Positions 1 to 9,368 of a stretch of DNA of 64,000 nt are shown here, in pieces. The notes beneath the pieces were generated by a model, which had not been told where the DNA came from, ran no database searches, and saw only the letters and a program-made list of their open reading frames with translations. The translations under genes and the position numbers were made by a program. The DNA comes from CAVXNB01 sp963763085 (lineage in GTDB: Bacteria; Actinomycetota; Acidimicrobiia; Acidimicrobiales; Bog-793). Where the stretch lies: assembly GCA_963763085.1 (NCBI GenBank), contig CAVXNB010000008.1, positions 1-64,000 on the forward strand, given 5' to 3'. Each line of letters begins with the position of its first letter. The first letter of the stretch is position 1.

Positions 1-1
1 G

Positions 2-1000
2 GATTTCGACACGGGGGCGGGGGGCCGTTTCTCGCAGAGCCCCGAGCAGCGCTGTTGGAACCTGGCCGCCGATGCGGAGATCAACGACGACCTCGTCGCC
101 GGCAGCGCCGTCAGGCCCGAGACGGCGGTGACGCCGCTCTCGCTCGGCTTGCCCGAGTCCCTGACGGCCGAGCAGTACTGGGACGCGCTCGGAGGCGCCG
201 AGCTGGCGGTGCGGCCTCCTTCTCCACCGATGCCGGGAAACGGGCCGATGCCGGGAAACGGGCCGGGGGTGGATTGTGGCAGCGGCTGTGACGGGATCGA
301 GCGTCCCTGGGATGCCCGGCAGCCGGGCCTCGGCGAGGGTGGCCAGCGGCTGCTCGAACACGACGTCGCCCGCCGCATCAAGGAGCATCAGCGCCGATGC
401 GGGAACACCCCTGCCGGCTGGAAACGCTGGGCGGACGAGATCCTCGAGCCGACGATCAGCTGGCAGCGGCTGCTCGTCTCCGCGGTTCGCCACGGCGCCG
501 CCGACGTCGCCGGGCGTGTCGACTTCAGCTACCGCAAGCCGTCACGTCGCTCGGCGTCGGTGCCGGACGTGGTCCTGCCGAGCCTGCGCCAGCCGCTTCC
601 CAAGGTGGCGATGGTCCTCGACACCTCGGGGAGCATGGACGACCACCTGCTGGCCCAGTCGCTCGCCGAGGTCCAAGGCGTGCTCCGCGGCCTCGGTGTC
701 GGACGGCGCTATCTCAGGATCGTCTGCTGCGACGCCAAGGCGTTCGAGGCGCAGAAGGTGCTGCAAGCCCGCGACGTCGAGCTGCTCGGCGGCGGTGGGA
801 CCAACATGGGGGCCGGCCTGGCCAAGGCGGCGGAGATCCGTCCGCGGCCGGATCTCGTCGTGGTGCTCACCGACGGGCACACGCCGTGGCCCGAAGCTCC
901 TCCCCGTGGCATCCGCGTCATCGTCGGGCTGATGGACCCGACCGGCCGCGTCCCGGACTGGGCGAAGGCCATCGCAATTGGCCCGCCGAGTGCGGCATGA
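2..1000 (+). CDS. VWA domain metallopeptidase-like protein (5' truncated)
   Basis: The frame is open from the window edge, so the N-terminus is missing. Residues before the first internal Met read as a helix with the RxWNLAAD/EINDDL signature of the VWA-like DUF2201 family, whose N-terminal domain is a putative metallopeptidase. The C-terminal half is a von Willebrand A fold: a MIDAS-type DTSGSM motif at about nt 620-637, then a GGGGTN loop and a VVLTDG strand. Such proteins often sit next to MoxR-type AAA ATPases, and a partner may lie upstream of the window. The middle, between the two domains, carries an 18-nt tandem duplication (PMPGNG twice). The family assignment is good; the biological role is unknown. 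Confidence 0.75.
   Translation, partial: DFDTGAGGRFSQSPEQRCWNLAADAEINDDLVAGSAVRPETAVTPLSLGLPESLTAEQYWDALGGAELAVRPPSPPMPGNGPMPGNGPGVDCGSGCDGIERPWDARQPGLGEGGQRLLEHDVARRIKEHQRRCGNTPAGWKRWADEILEPTISWQRLLVSAVRHGAADVAGRVDFSYRKPSRRSASVPDVVLPSLRQPLPKVAMVLDTSGSMDDHLLAQSLAEVQGVLRGLGVGRRYLRIVCCDAKAFEAQKVLQARDVELLGGGGTNMGAGLAKAAEIRPRPDLVVVLTDGHTPWPEAPPRGIRVIVGLMDPTGRVPDWAKAIAIGPPSAA
227..262 (+). repeat. 18-bp perfect tandem duplication inside the VWA gene
   Basis: Two adjacent identical 18-nt units (227-244 and 245-262, each beginning CCGATGCCGGGAAACGGG) keep the frame and duplicate the hexapeptide PMPGNG in a linker. It looks like a slippage product in a flexible region. Confidence 0.9.
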
Positions 1001-1025
1001 CGGGCAGAGCGGGTACCTCAGCCTG

Positions 1026-2308
1026 ATGCGAACGCGCGTCGGTGCTCCCGAACCGGATGGCGACGAGCCGGAGGAGCTCGACGTCTGGTTGGCCGCCGGC
1101 TTCGAGGCCGAGAATGCCGAAGGCTGGCGCCAGTGGCGGTTCCGCATCGCGCAGGCAGAGGAATGGAAGGCAGTCGACGTCGCCGAGGGCCTGCGCGCGG
1201 CCCAGTGGTCGACCGCCGGCGTCGTCGCCGGCACGGTCCAGGCGTGGCGGGACGCGGGGATCGAGGCGCCGGAGGCGGTCCGGTGGCACGAGTTCGGTTT
1301 CGGGTTGGAGGCGGCGCGGGCGGAGAAGGCGAAGGGCCTCGGGCCGGCGCGGGCCTATGCGAAGTCGCATTGGACGGGTCGTGCGGGAAGTCTGGGCGAA
1401 GTTGATGGCCCTCTGGTCGCAATGCAGGTGGTCCCCGCGTCGCCTTCCTACCGCGGTGCGTGGACGGCGGACTCCCCGGATCCCGTCCGGCGCCTGCTCG
1501 AGTCCGGCGCCGATCGAAATCTGGTGCAGGGCTACCTGCAGCACCAGTGGTTCGACGACGAAGCGACGGCTTGGGCGTTGCAGGGGATCGAAGCTGATGA
1601 CGCCTACAGCTGGTACGAGCTCGGGCTGACCGCTGTCGAAGCCGGCCGTCTGACTCTCCAGAGTCGAACCCCGGGTGACGTCATCCTTGAGTGGTGGGGC
1701 GCCGGCATCCCTCTCGGCGAGGTCGCCGACTGGATCGGCGCCGGCCTCAGCGCGACGGAAGCGGTCGAGCAACGGTCGCGGGGCATCACCGCCGAACAGG
1801 CGGCTGCGCTCCGAGCGCTGCGCCAGGACGACGACGGGCCCCAGCAGGGGGGCGGTCCCAGCAGGAGGACAGGCCCGGGCCGGCCTTGCGTGCCCGGCAG
1901 GGTCCCCCCAGTCGCGCGCGCACCGGGCCGCCGCCGAAGGATGCGGAAGCGGCGCGCGCCGCGATTGTCGCCGCCTTCGGCGGCCTTCTAACCTGCGGCG
2001 ACTCGAACGCCGTGGCTTCGGTGGAGAGCGGGTCCGATCTCGGCGACTGCGTGGTCGAGGCTGCCAGGAACTGGGGGGCGACCGGCGAAGGAGTCTTTGT
2101 CGTGACCGTCGAAACTGTGCGGTTCGTGAACGACCATCAGGCGAGGGTGCTCTACTCGGTGGACGGCACGGGCGGCCTGATGCTGACGATGCACGACCAC
2201 ATGGGAGAGGCGATCCTCGTAGACGGCGTCTGGAAGGTCGCCCGGGAGACTTTTTGCGAATTCATGCAGGCGATCGGCATCGCGTGCCCACCCCGGGAGG
2301 GGGCTTGA
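1026..2308 (+). CDS. Helical-repeat protein with C-terminal NTF2-like domain (one frameshift)
   Basis: The first ~270 residues contain an irregular repeat of about 20 residues with a W-x(2-3)-G/A-G-hydrophobic pattern (for example WLAAGFEAENAEGW, WRDAGIEAPEAVRW, WWGAGIPLGEVADW), which should form an alpha-helical array. The frame breaks near the G-run at about 1844-1852. In the next frame an Ala/Pro-rich linker leads to a compact C-terminal domain ending in ILVDGVWKVARETFC, typical of NTF2/SnoaL-like folds such as the Mtb12 family. The first frame continues only into low-complexity Arg/Pro and stops at 1991, so a single-base indel is the simplest reading. ATG 1026 was chosen over an upstream TTG at 978 that lies inside the VWA gene. 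Function unknown. Confidence 0.5.
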
Positions 2309-2419
2309 CGCTCACGGTTCGGGCCGGCCTGCCTGACTTGTGAAGCTAACCCTGTGGTGTAGATCCGGAACCTCAGGATTGTGTTCTGCTGCCTCGACAG
2401 GTCGGGGGAGGGCTCGCCT

Positions 2420-2881
2420 CTAGGCAAGGAATCTGCTGACCGACTCGATCACGCAACTGGGCTTATCAGATCCCTTTCGTTCGATCATGATAAGGGTCGT
2501 GACTTGCACCCCTCCCGGAATGTCATCAACGGAGACGAACTCGGCACTCCCCCGGATGAACGATCCTACGGGCACCGGCGAAGGAAAGCGCACCCGATTG
2601 ACTCCGTAATTCAGCGCCATCGAGATGCTGCGAACCTCGAAGAGCTGTGGCAGCAGCGTGCTGACTAACGACAGGGTGAGATAGCCGTGGGCAATAGTAC
2701 GCCCGAAAGGTCCCTTGGCAGCGAGCTCGTGATCGACATGAATCCACTGCTGATCACCAGTTGCCTGAGCGAACTGGTCGATTCGCTCCTGAGTAATTTC
2801 GAGCCATTCCGTGAAGCCCAAATGCTGGCCCGCGGCTGCCTTTAACTGGTCGAGGTTGTTGAATACCCTCGGTGCGGCCAT
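2420..2881 (-). CDS. MaoC-family enoyl-CoA hydratase
   Basis: A 153-residue single hot-dog protein. It has the hydratase signature TGDQQWIHVD near residue 43, followed by AKGPFGRTIAHGYLTLSL, the usual (R)-hydratase active-site segment (Asp and His). YGVNRVRFPSPVPVGS follows, as in NodN/MaoC enzymes. The start is set by a good ribosome-binding site (AAGGGGAAG) just before the ATG at 2881. An upstream extension of the frame covers only the end of the preceding ACAD. It is the last gene of the minus-strand operon, 26 nt after the upstream ACAD. It would hydrate the enoyl-CoA made by the two ACADs upstream. Confidence 0.88.
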   Translation of the reverse strand: MAAPRVFNNLDQLKAAAGQHLGFTEWLEITQERIDQFAQATGDQQWIHVDHELAAKGPFGRTIAHGYLTLSLVSTLLPQLFEVRSISMALNYGVNRVRFPSPVPVGSFIRGSAEFVSVDDIPGGVQVTTLIMIERKGSDKPSCVIESVSRFLA

Positions 2882-2907
2882 CTTCTTCCCCTTCAGTGGC
2901 GATGTTG

Positions 2908-3868
2908 TCAAAGACCGATCGCATGGTGGCAATTTCTCCGGTGCCACGTTGGGTCTCCCCAGGCACGCGCCAGAGCCCAGGTGCGCTTCAACCACAAATG
3001 CAGGTCGGATTCGACGGTATAACCTGCTGCCCCGTGGCATTGGACCGCGTGACGTCCCGTGAGCGACGCTGCGTCGGAGGCGGCCGCCTTGGCCATCGCC
3101 ACATCACGGCTCGCCGTAGGAAGCGATTCGGCAACCGACCAGGCTGCGCGGTAGACGGCAGGGCGGGCGAATTCAAGTTCCTTCATGGCGTCAACGAGGA
3201 GATGCTTGACAGCTTGAAAGGATCCAACGGGAACACCAAACTGTCGACGACTCGACACATGGCTGATGGTCATTTCGAGCATCCGTGAGCCGAGGCCGAT
3301 GAGCTGCGCGGCAACGCCTAGAGCGCCTCGATTGAACGCCGCCTCGATTTCGTCACTGTTCGTGCTGATGATGGTCGCCGTGTTACCGACCGCCCGTACC
3401 TCGGCAAGTCTTCCGCTCGTCAACCGTCGTCAGGCCCTCGAGTATCACGTCGCAGGGCCTTGCCAGAACAAGACCGGCGTCATCGTCCAGTAGCAGGTAA
3501 TCAACATCAAATCCACAAACTGCCGGTGAACCGCCGAACGAGGCGGCGATCATCGCCCGCCGAGGCGGCGCCGAGCAATGGTGCCGCCACCGCCGCGAAT
3601 CGACGATGGGATGCGGGAGGCAGAATCGGCCGGACTCCTCCAGAATCAGCACGAGCGAGCAGAAGTCAAGCCCGAGGCCCCCGTCGCTCTCGGGAACGAG
3701 CACGTCCAGCGCGCCCATTTCGCGCGAGCAGGCGCCAGATCCGCGATCCGAGCGCGCCGGGTGGGGCATTCCAGGCCCCGCGGACGACGTCAGTGGTGCA
3801 CTCGCGTTCGAGCAAGTCGCGCACCGCGCCGGAGTTCCAGCTGGTTGGCCGGAGAACGCGAACCTCAT
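2908..3868 (-). CDS. Acyl-CoA dehydrogenase, beta-type subunit (frameshifted)
   Basis: N-terminal part: starts MRFAFS, then in another frame VRDLLERECTTDVVRGAW. The frame returns with MGALDVLVPESDGGLGLDF and ends in ILEGLTTVDE. C-terminal part: SSRRQFGVPVGSFQAVKHLL, then CHGAAGYTVESDLHLWLKR, the C-terminal helical domain of ACADs. At least three frame breaks are needed (about 3820, 3750 and 3420). It overlaps the upstream ACAD by 4 nt (ATGA at 3865-3868), so the two are translationally coupled. The C-terminus lacks the catalytic-Glu plus GGxxEI segment seen in its partner, which fits the beta member of an alpha2beta2 ACAD as in steroid side-chain FadE pairs. Confidence 0.72.
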
Positions 3869-5001
3869 CGGCGAGGGAGCCCGAGAAGGCGTTCTGCGGC
3901 GATATTGCGTTGGATCTCGTTCGTGCCGGCGTAGATCGGGCCAGCCAAGGAGAACTGCCAGCCTTTCGACCATTCCGATTCGAGCTCTGCGTCGGGACCA
4001 AGCAGATCGAGCGCGCACAGGTGGATGTCGCAGTCGAGCTCGGACCACCAGATTTTGTTGATCGAGGATTCCGCACCGACAGCCCCGCCTTCTTCGATGC
4101 GAGTCACGGTTGCCATGGTGAACAGCCGGTACGCTTCGGCTCGCATCCAGCACTGAACCACGCGGTCGCTGAGTTTGTCGTCGTTGGAGCCTGCTGTCCT
4201 GGTAAAGCTGCATGAGCGGCTGACCGAAGCGAGGTATCGGCCCGGAGAGCGCAGTGTCAACCCCCGCTCCGATCCCGTTGTCGCCATGGCGACAGACCAA
4301 CCCTGATCGACCTCACCGAGGACCGGACTGCCGAAAGGCGAATCATCGGGAAGGAACGCGCCGTCGAAGAAGACATCGGCGAAGTCTTCGTCTCCGTCGA
4401 GCCGACCGAATCCCCGGACCGTGACGCCTTGGATATCCAGAGGGACGAGCAGATAGGTCAAGCCGCGATGACGTTCGGACGCTGGATCGCTGCGGAAGAG
4501 CCCGAACAGGTGGGTGCAGAAGGCGCCGCGTGTCGTCCAGGTCTTCTGCCCGTCGAGAACCCAGCCACCTTCGACCCGGGTCGCCCTGGTCTTGACGGCG
4601 GCGAGGTCGGATCCGGCGTCGGGTTCGGACCATCCCTGGCACCAGAGGTCCTCGGCAGCGGCCATTCGCGGAAGGATGCGTCCTGCTGCTCGACGCGTAC
4701 CAAAGGCGAAGACGGTGGGGGCGAGGAGAAAAATGCCGTTCTGGGTGACGCGCTGCGGGCCGTCGGCACGGTAATACTCCTCCTCAAAGGTAAGCCATTC
4801 CACAAGTCTCGCGGCCCGCCCTCCGTACTGCTCTGGCCAGGAGACACGGCCCAGCGTGCGGCAAGAGCAATCGCTCCCACTCGAGATGGCGGCGAAGCCT
4901 TCCCGAGTGTCGCCCGAGGGAAGACCTGCGGGACGTTCGCCTCGAGCCAGGATCGTGCCTCTGAGCGAAAGGCTTCTTCGGCCGGGTAGAGTGAGGTCCA
5001 T
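3865..5001 (-). CDS. Acyl-CoA dehydrogenase, alpha-type subunit (frameshifted near N-terminus)
   Basis: Nearly complete ACAD in one frame: LWCQGWSEPDAGSDLA (FAD/substrate loop), GWVLDGQKTWTT, the central beta domain, and the C-terminal IYAGTNEIQRNIAAERLLGLPR. The first ~60 codons switch frame at least twice. MDLTL at 5001 continues as PAEEAFRSEARSWLEANVPQVFP in the second frame, then GDTREGFAAHLEWERLL, then returns to the main frame at RVSWPEQYGGRAA. It follows the thiolase by 20 nt and is coupled to the next ACAD by an ATGA overlap. It is probably the alpha partner of a heterotetrameric dehydrogenase for a bulky acyl-CoA; substrate not known. Confidence 0.78.
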   Translation of the reverse strand: MDLTLPGRRSLSLRGTILARGERPAGLPSGDTREGFAAISSGSDCSCRTLGRVSWPEQYGGRAARLVEWLTFEEEYYRADGPQRVTQNGIFLLAPTVFAFGTRRAAGRILPRMAAAEDLWCQGWSEPDAGSDLAAVKTRATRVEGGWVLDGQKTWTTRGAFCTHLFGLFRSDPASERHRGLTYLLVPLDIQGVTVRGFGRLDGDEDFADVFFDGAFLPDDSPFGSPVLGEVDQGWSVAMATTGSERGLTLRSPGRYLASVSRSCSFTRTAGSNDDKLSDRVVQCWMRAEAYRLFTMATVTRIEEGGAVGAESSINKIWWSELDCDIHLCALDLLGPDAELESEWSKGWQFSLAGPIYAGTNEIQRNIAAERLLGLPRR

Positions 5002-5021
5002 CGCGGAGGCGACTCCATCGC

Positions 5022-6212
5022 CTAGAGGCACAAGAGCACGGCAGAGCCGTGGCCGAAGAGGCCTTGGTTGGCCGTGATTCCGACCCGAGCGCCTTCCACC
5101 TGGCGAGGGCCCCCTCGCTCCTGCAGCTGCCAGGTGACCTCGCAGACCTGCGCGATGGCTTGGGCCGGCACCGCCTCTCCGAAGCAAGCCAAGACCACCC
5201 GACGGATTCACCGGAACTCGTCCACCGAGCCGTGTCACCGTCGCTGAGTAGCTTTTCGGCCTCACCAGGCGGACAGAGGCCGATGTTCTCGTACCAGTCG
5301 AGCTCGAGCGCGGTCGAAAGATCGTAGACCTCGGCCAAGCTCAGATCCTCGGGCCCGATCCGCTTCCTCGTATGCCGCCGAGCGCGATCGAGTCTCGGAA
5401 GCGAACCGCGGCCGGTACGACGGCCATTGCCGAGTCGGTGGAGAAGTTCGGCATCTCGATGACGGTGTTCGGGAACTCGGCGTGACTGTCGAGACGGCTC
5501 GGATGCGCACCGAATCGCGGCCGCCGGCGCGGTGCCGTGCGAAGTCCTTCGAGGCGAGCACCACCGCGGCGGCCCCGTCGGAGGTCGCGCAGATGTCGAG
5601 GAGCCGCAACGGGTTGGCCACCATCGGCGAGCCGAGCACCTCCTCGACGCTCACTTCCTTTCGATAGCCCGGCATTCGGGTTGTGTAGGCCGTGTCGGGA
5701 GTTCTTGACCTTCACCTCGGCGAAATCCAGGTCGGTCGCGCCGTATAGGTCCATGCGTCGCCTGGCATAGAGCCCGAAGTAGGTCGGATTGGTGGCGCCA
5801 ATGAGGCGAAAGCGCAGCCAGTCAGGATCATCCCAGCGCTCGCCCGCCGTGGGGGCCAGGAAGCCCTTCGGTGTCGTGTCGCCTCCGATCACGAGGGCGA
5901 CGTCGCAGAGGCCGGCCAAGATGCTTGTGCGGGCAGCCTCGAGGGCAGTTGCCCCAGAGGCGCACGCCGCGTAGCAGGAGGCGACGCGAGCCCGTTCCAC
6001 CCCAGTGCCTGGGCGAACGTGGATGCCGCGACGTAGCCTGGGTAACCATTGCGAACGGTCTCGCCTCCAGCGACGAACTGGATGTCGGTCCAGTCGACCT
6101 CGGCATCGTCGAGCGCCATCAACGCGGCCTCGATGGCGTAGTCCGCGAAATTGCGTCCCCACTTTCCCCAGGGATGCATTCCGGCGCCGAGAACGATCAC
6201 GTCTTCGCTCAT
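5022..6212 (-). CDS. SCPx/Ltp2-like thiolase-family protein (frameshifted)
   Basis: Starts MSEDVIVLGAGMHPWGKWG at 6212, overlapping the upstream DUF35 stop as ATGA. The reactive-Cys region reads SCYAACASGATALEAAR. Then come a DICATSDGAAAVVLAS segment, AEVYDLSTALELDWYENIGLC, GGRVPVNPSGGL and a terminal GLFGHGSAVLLCL before a stop at 5022-5024. These blocks are spread over all three minus frames, so at least four indels must be assumed. The adjoining DUF35 gene is the usual partner of this class. In Ltp2-type pairs the thiolase acts as a retro-aldolase on a 3-hydroxyacyl-CoA, and that reaction is plausible here. Confidence 0.75.
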
Positions 6213-6652
6213 GTTTCTGTGCTCCTTGCGCCGGTGGGCTTCCATCGCCAGATCAACTGGTCGACGCCGTCGAGAGTCGACAGGGTTTCGAGCACCAGTT
6301 GAACGGGACATCCGATTTCCAGGTCGTCCACGCCGTACCCGGTTGCTACTTGCCCGAGGACTACGAGGTTCTCGCGGGCAAGACTGACGGCTGCGATCGC
6401 AAACGGTTGGAACGGCTCAGTCGAGATATACGGGAGCGGCGGCTGCCAACGGGCATCGGTGTAGCTCCAGACCGTGCCGCTGCGCGAGAGACGTACTTCA
6501 TCGAACTCGCGTCCTCTGCAGCTCGGATTGCGGCAGAAGCCCGCAGCCCTGGGAAAGAAGAACGTCCCGCACAACGTGCATCGTGTTCCGATCAGCTCAG
6601 GAGACTCGAGATCCATGGTGAACCAGCCGTCGATCACAGGAACGGGGATCAT
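6209..6652 (-). CDS. DUF35 Zn-ribbon/OB-fold protein, thiolase partner
   Basis: 147 residues, unbroken. An N-terminal rubredoxin-like zinc ribbon is formed by CTLCG and CRNPSC (Cys-x2-Cys ... Cys-x4-Cys), followed by an OB-fold with GTVWSYTDARWQPPLPY. The start MIPVPVIDGWFTM was preferred over MDALRRRE at 6733 because the longer version would run into the preceding CoA-transferase end. It lies directly before the SCPx-like thiolase with a 4-nt overlap. Proteins of this type form a complex with the thiolase/aldolase and bring or stabilise the acyl-CoA. Confidence 0.85.
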   Translation of the reverse strand: MIPVPVIDGWFTMDLESPELIGTRCTLCGTFFFPRAAGFCRNPSCRGREFDEVRLSRSGTVWSYTDARWQPPLPYISTEPFQPFAIAAVSLARENLVVLGQVATGYGVDDLEIGCPVQLVLETLSTLDGVDQLIWRWKPTGARSTET

Positions 6653-6686
6653 CGATTTCGCCTCAGATCGGTCTGTGGTCTCCGTG

Positions 6687-9096
6687 TCAGCAGACCTGTG
6701 TGCCAATGACTCCCTCCTTCTCAAGGCGTCCAATCTCGTCCTTCGGGAGACCGAGAAGCTCGGTCAAGAGCTCATGATTATGCTGCCCCAAAGTTGGAGC
6801 AGGTCGGCGATGAAACGGCCTGGGTCCCGCCTCAAAACGCACGGGGTATCCACCGTGAGGACTTGATCCGGTCACTGGGTGTATCACGTCCTCGAAGAAG
6901 TCGCGTTCAATTGAGCGGCGGGAGCTTGTCCTGCTCGTGCTCGCGTGACGGCCGCAACAATCACTCCCGCCGACCACATGAGATCAACGACTTCCTCGGC
7001 CTGTCGACCGCCGCACCACTCGTTCAAATGACGGTCGAGGTCATCGTGCCGCTTCCAGCGCCCTTCCAAGGTCTGGAGGTCTCTGGCCCGTGCCCACCCC
7101 GGATTGCCCAGAACGGCGCGCACGGCGGTCCATTGGGTGTCACTGTCCACAGAAAGAGCTACCCATTTGTCTCTGTCACCGTTTTCGTCCACGTCCGCGG
7201 AAGGATGAAACTCCCTGCGGGGCGGCCGCCCTGCTGCGATTGCCAAGACGGTGGAGTTCGCGTCCGTAGGCAGAGTATTCGATCACTTGTTCTGCTGCCA
7301 CCTGCAGGGCGCTGTCCACCATGGGCACCTCGATGAGCAGCCCCTCCCCGGTACGTCGGCGGTGCTCCAGCGCTAGCAGGAGAGCGAAGGTCGCATGGAT
7401 GCCTGCGATCGGATCGCAGGGCCCGTTGGGCACCTGAGGCTCCTGGCCCGGGAACCCGTCATCCAAGCCAGACCCGAGATTTGCTCCTGCGTCTGCGCGT
7501 AGCCGGTCCGGTCCCGCCACGGCCCAGAGAGTCCGAAGGCCGGAAGCCTCATCATCAGGATGTCCTGCCGCCGCTTTTTGACAGCTGCATACGACAGACC
7601 CCACCCGTCGAGGACCCTCGGGCTGTAGTTCTCCACGAGAACGTCGCTGTGCGCCACGAGCCTCATGGCCAGGTCGCGACCTGCATCCGTCGTCATGTCG
7701 AGGGTGAGCGACCGCTTGTTCGTGTTGACGCCTTGGAACATTCCGGACCATTCCCACCACTGGTCTTGTTCAACAGTGCGGCATGTGTTGTAGCGAATCG
7801 AGTCGGGTCGATGGATTGATTCGACGTGGATGACATCGGCGCCGAAGGCTCCCAGGAGGTGGCCGACCATTGGTCCGGCCCAAAATGCCGTGAAATCGAG
7901 GATCCGAATATCTCGAAGTGGAAGTGCCGTCAAGGCTTTCCTGTCCGGCGGTAGTGGCGTCATCGGGCTGCCTGTGGCGATTATTTCTTCGGTGTGCTGC
8001 CCGAGTCGCGGGGCGGTACCGAAAGGTCTCGCTGTAATGCCGCCAGAGAAGCGATACGGGGCACGCGGCTGTATAAAGCCCCCACGAGGATTTGTAACGA
8101 ATGTCGAGCGGTCCCTGAAATGTTCGAACATCGGGATGGTTCCGGCCGATCGGCGCAGCGGGCACCCGCGCAGCTGCCGCGAGTTCGAGTATCTCTTCAG
8201 TGGTTCGTTCGGACATCCACTTGCTGATCCCGGGAGCAAGTTGCGACCGCATGTAGAGGCGGTCGTTGACCTGGTCCAAGCGGGGGTCGTCCACCCAATC
8301 CAGCTGCTCGACGAGGCGGCAAAATGCGTGCCATTGATCCTTCGTCGACGTCATGAATCCGACCCAATCATTCCTTGTCTTCTCGATGCCCGGAAAGTTC
8401 AAGGACCGAGCTGAGGTCAAGGGGCGCCCCATTATGGATCTGAAGGTGACCGGGTACATGGAGAAAGTCATCGCACAGGCCTCGAGGGCCGAGACGTCGA
8501 GCAGTTGGGCCGCACCTCCCTTCAGAACACCCCAGCGAGCCAATAAGAGACCAACCGCAGCGTAGGCGCCGGTTGCCCACTCTCCGAGCCTTGCGCCGGC
8601 CACCACTGGGGGGAAGTCGGGTGATCCACGCTTTGCCATCGTTCCCGACCAGGCTTGCAGCGAGAACTCGTTGGCCGGCCGACCACTCCAGGAGGTACGA
8701 AGACCGAAGGGCGTCGACGGGCAAGCACCGTCAGTCGAGGCAAGAGGTCACGTAGTGCGCCCGGTGCGAAACTCGACATTGTCGAAGGGCGTCGACTCAG
8801 GCGAAAGGATGACTGCGTCGGCGTTTGCGCGAATGGCGATCAGGCGCTGAAGGTCGCCACCCGACGGATCGACGACCACGCTTCGTCAGAGGCTGCGAGG
8901 TATTCAAACAGCGCCATCGTCAGAAAGGTCCGCGCCGGCACCTGCGGCCGACCAGCGGCGCAGGGGGTCACCCGTCGGAGCCTCGACCTTTATGACGTCG
9001 GCGCCGGCGTCGGCCAACAGCTTCCCGCGGTCCGCGGCCTGCCAAGTCGCTCGAGAGCTCAATGAGCCGGTAGTCGCACAAGGGAGTCGTCACCAT
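6687..9096 (-). CDS. Tandem CaiB/BaiF CoA-transferase (two family III domains, several frameshifts)
   Basis: Two consecutive CaiB/BaiF domains in about 800 codons. Domain 1 starts MVTTPLCDYRLIELSSDLAG and runs through LLADAGADVIKVEAP, FPPVVAGARLGEWATGAYAA and DVSALEACAMTFSMYP. Domain 2 starts DIRILDFTAFWAGPMVGHLLG and has VENYSPRVLDGWGLSY, GLSGPWRDRTGYAQTQEQISG and QVPNGPCDPIAGIHATFALL. The last contains the catalytic-Asp position of family III CoA-transferases; domain 1 has Glu-Trp (LGEW) at the matching place. Frames change about six times (roughly 9010, 8640, 8170, 7420, 7200 and 6970). First gene of the operon, it would move CoA onto the substrate. It diverges from the ABC transporter operon across a 14-bp palindrome. 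Confidence 0.75.
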
Positions 9097-9247
9097 CGGA
9101 AGGGTTGCTCTCGCAATCGCCGCGCACCTGGTCAGATCTGCCGAACAATAGCGAGAGGCGCCCGGAACACGCTCCCGGCCGGCGCGTCGGATCTTAGCCG
9201 GACACGCTCCAGCGCCTAATGGTTGCGTTGTTTTCTCTGGACAGAAT

Positions 9248-9261
9248 CAACTTGCAAGTTG
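9248..9261. promoter_or_regulatory. 14-bp perfect palindrome (CAACTTGCAAGTTG), candidate operator
   Basis: A perfect dyad in the 272-bp divergent intergenic region between the tandem CoA-transferase gene (start 9096, minus) and the binding-protein gene (start 9369, plus). It is flanked by CAGAA on one side and TTCTG on the other, extending the symmetry imperfectly. Position and symmetry suggest a regulator site; the regulator is not identified. Confidence 0.5.
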
Positions 9262-9368
9262 TCGCTGTTCTGGTGGACACTGAGGCGGCTGCCCCGAGGT
9301 AGGCGAGGTTGTCGCTACAGAGGGCTGCGTCAGAGATCCGTTAAAACTGAACATGGGGGGAAGCTGGG

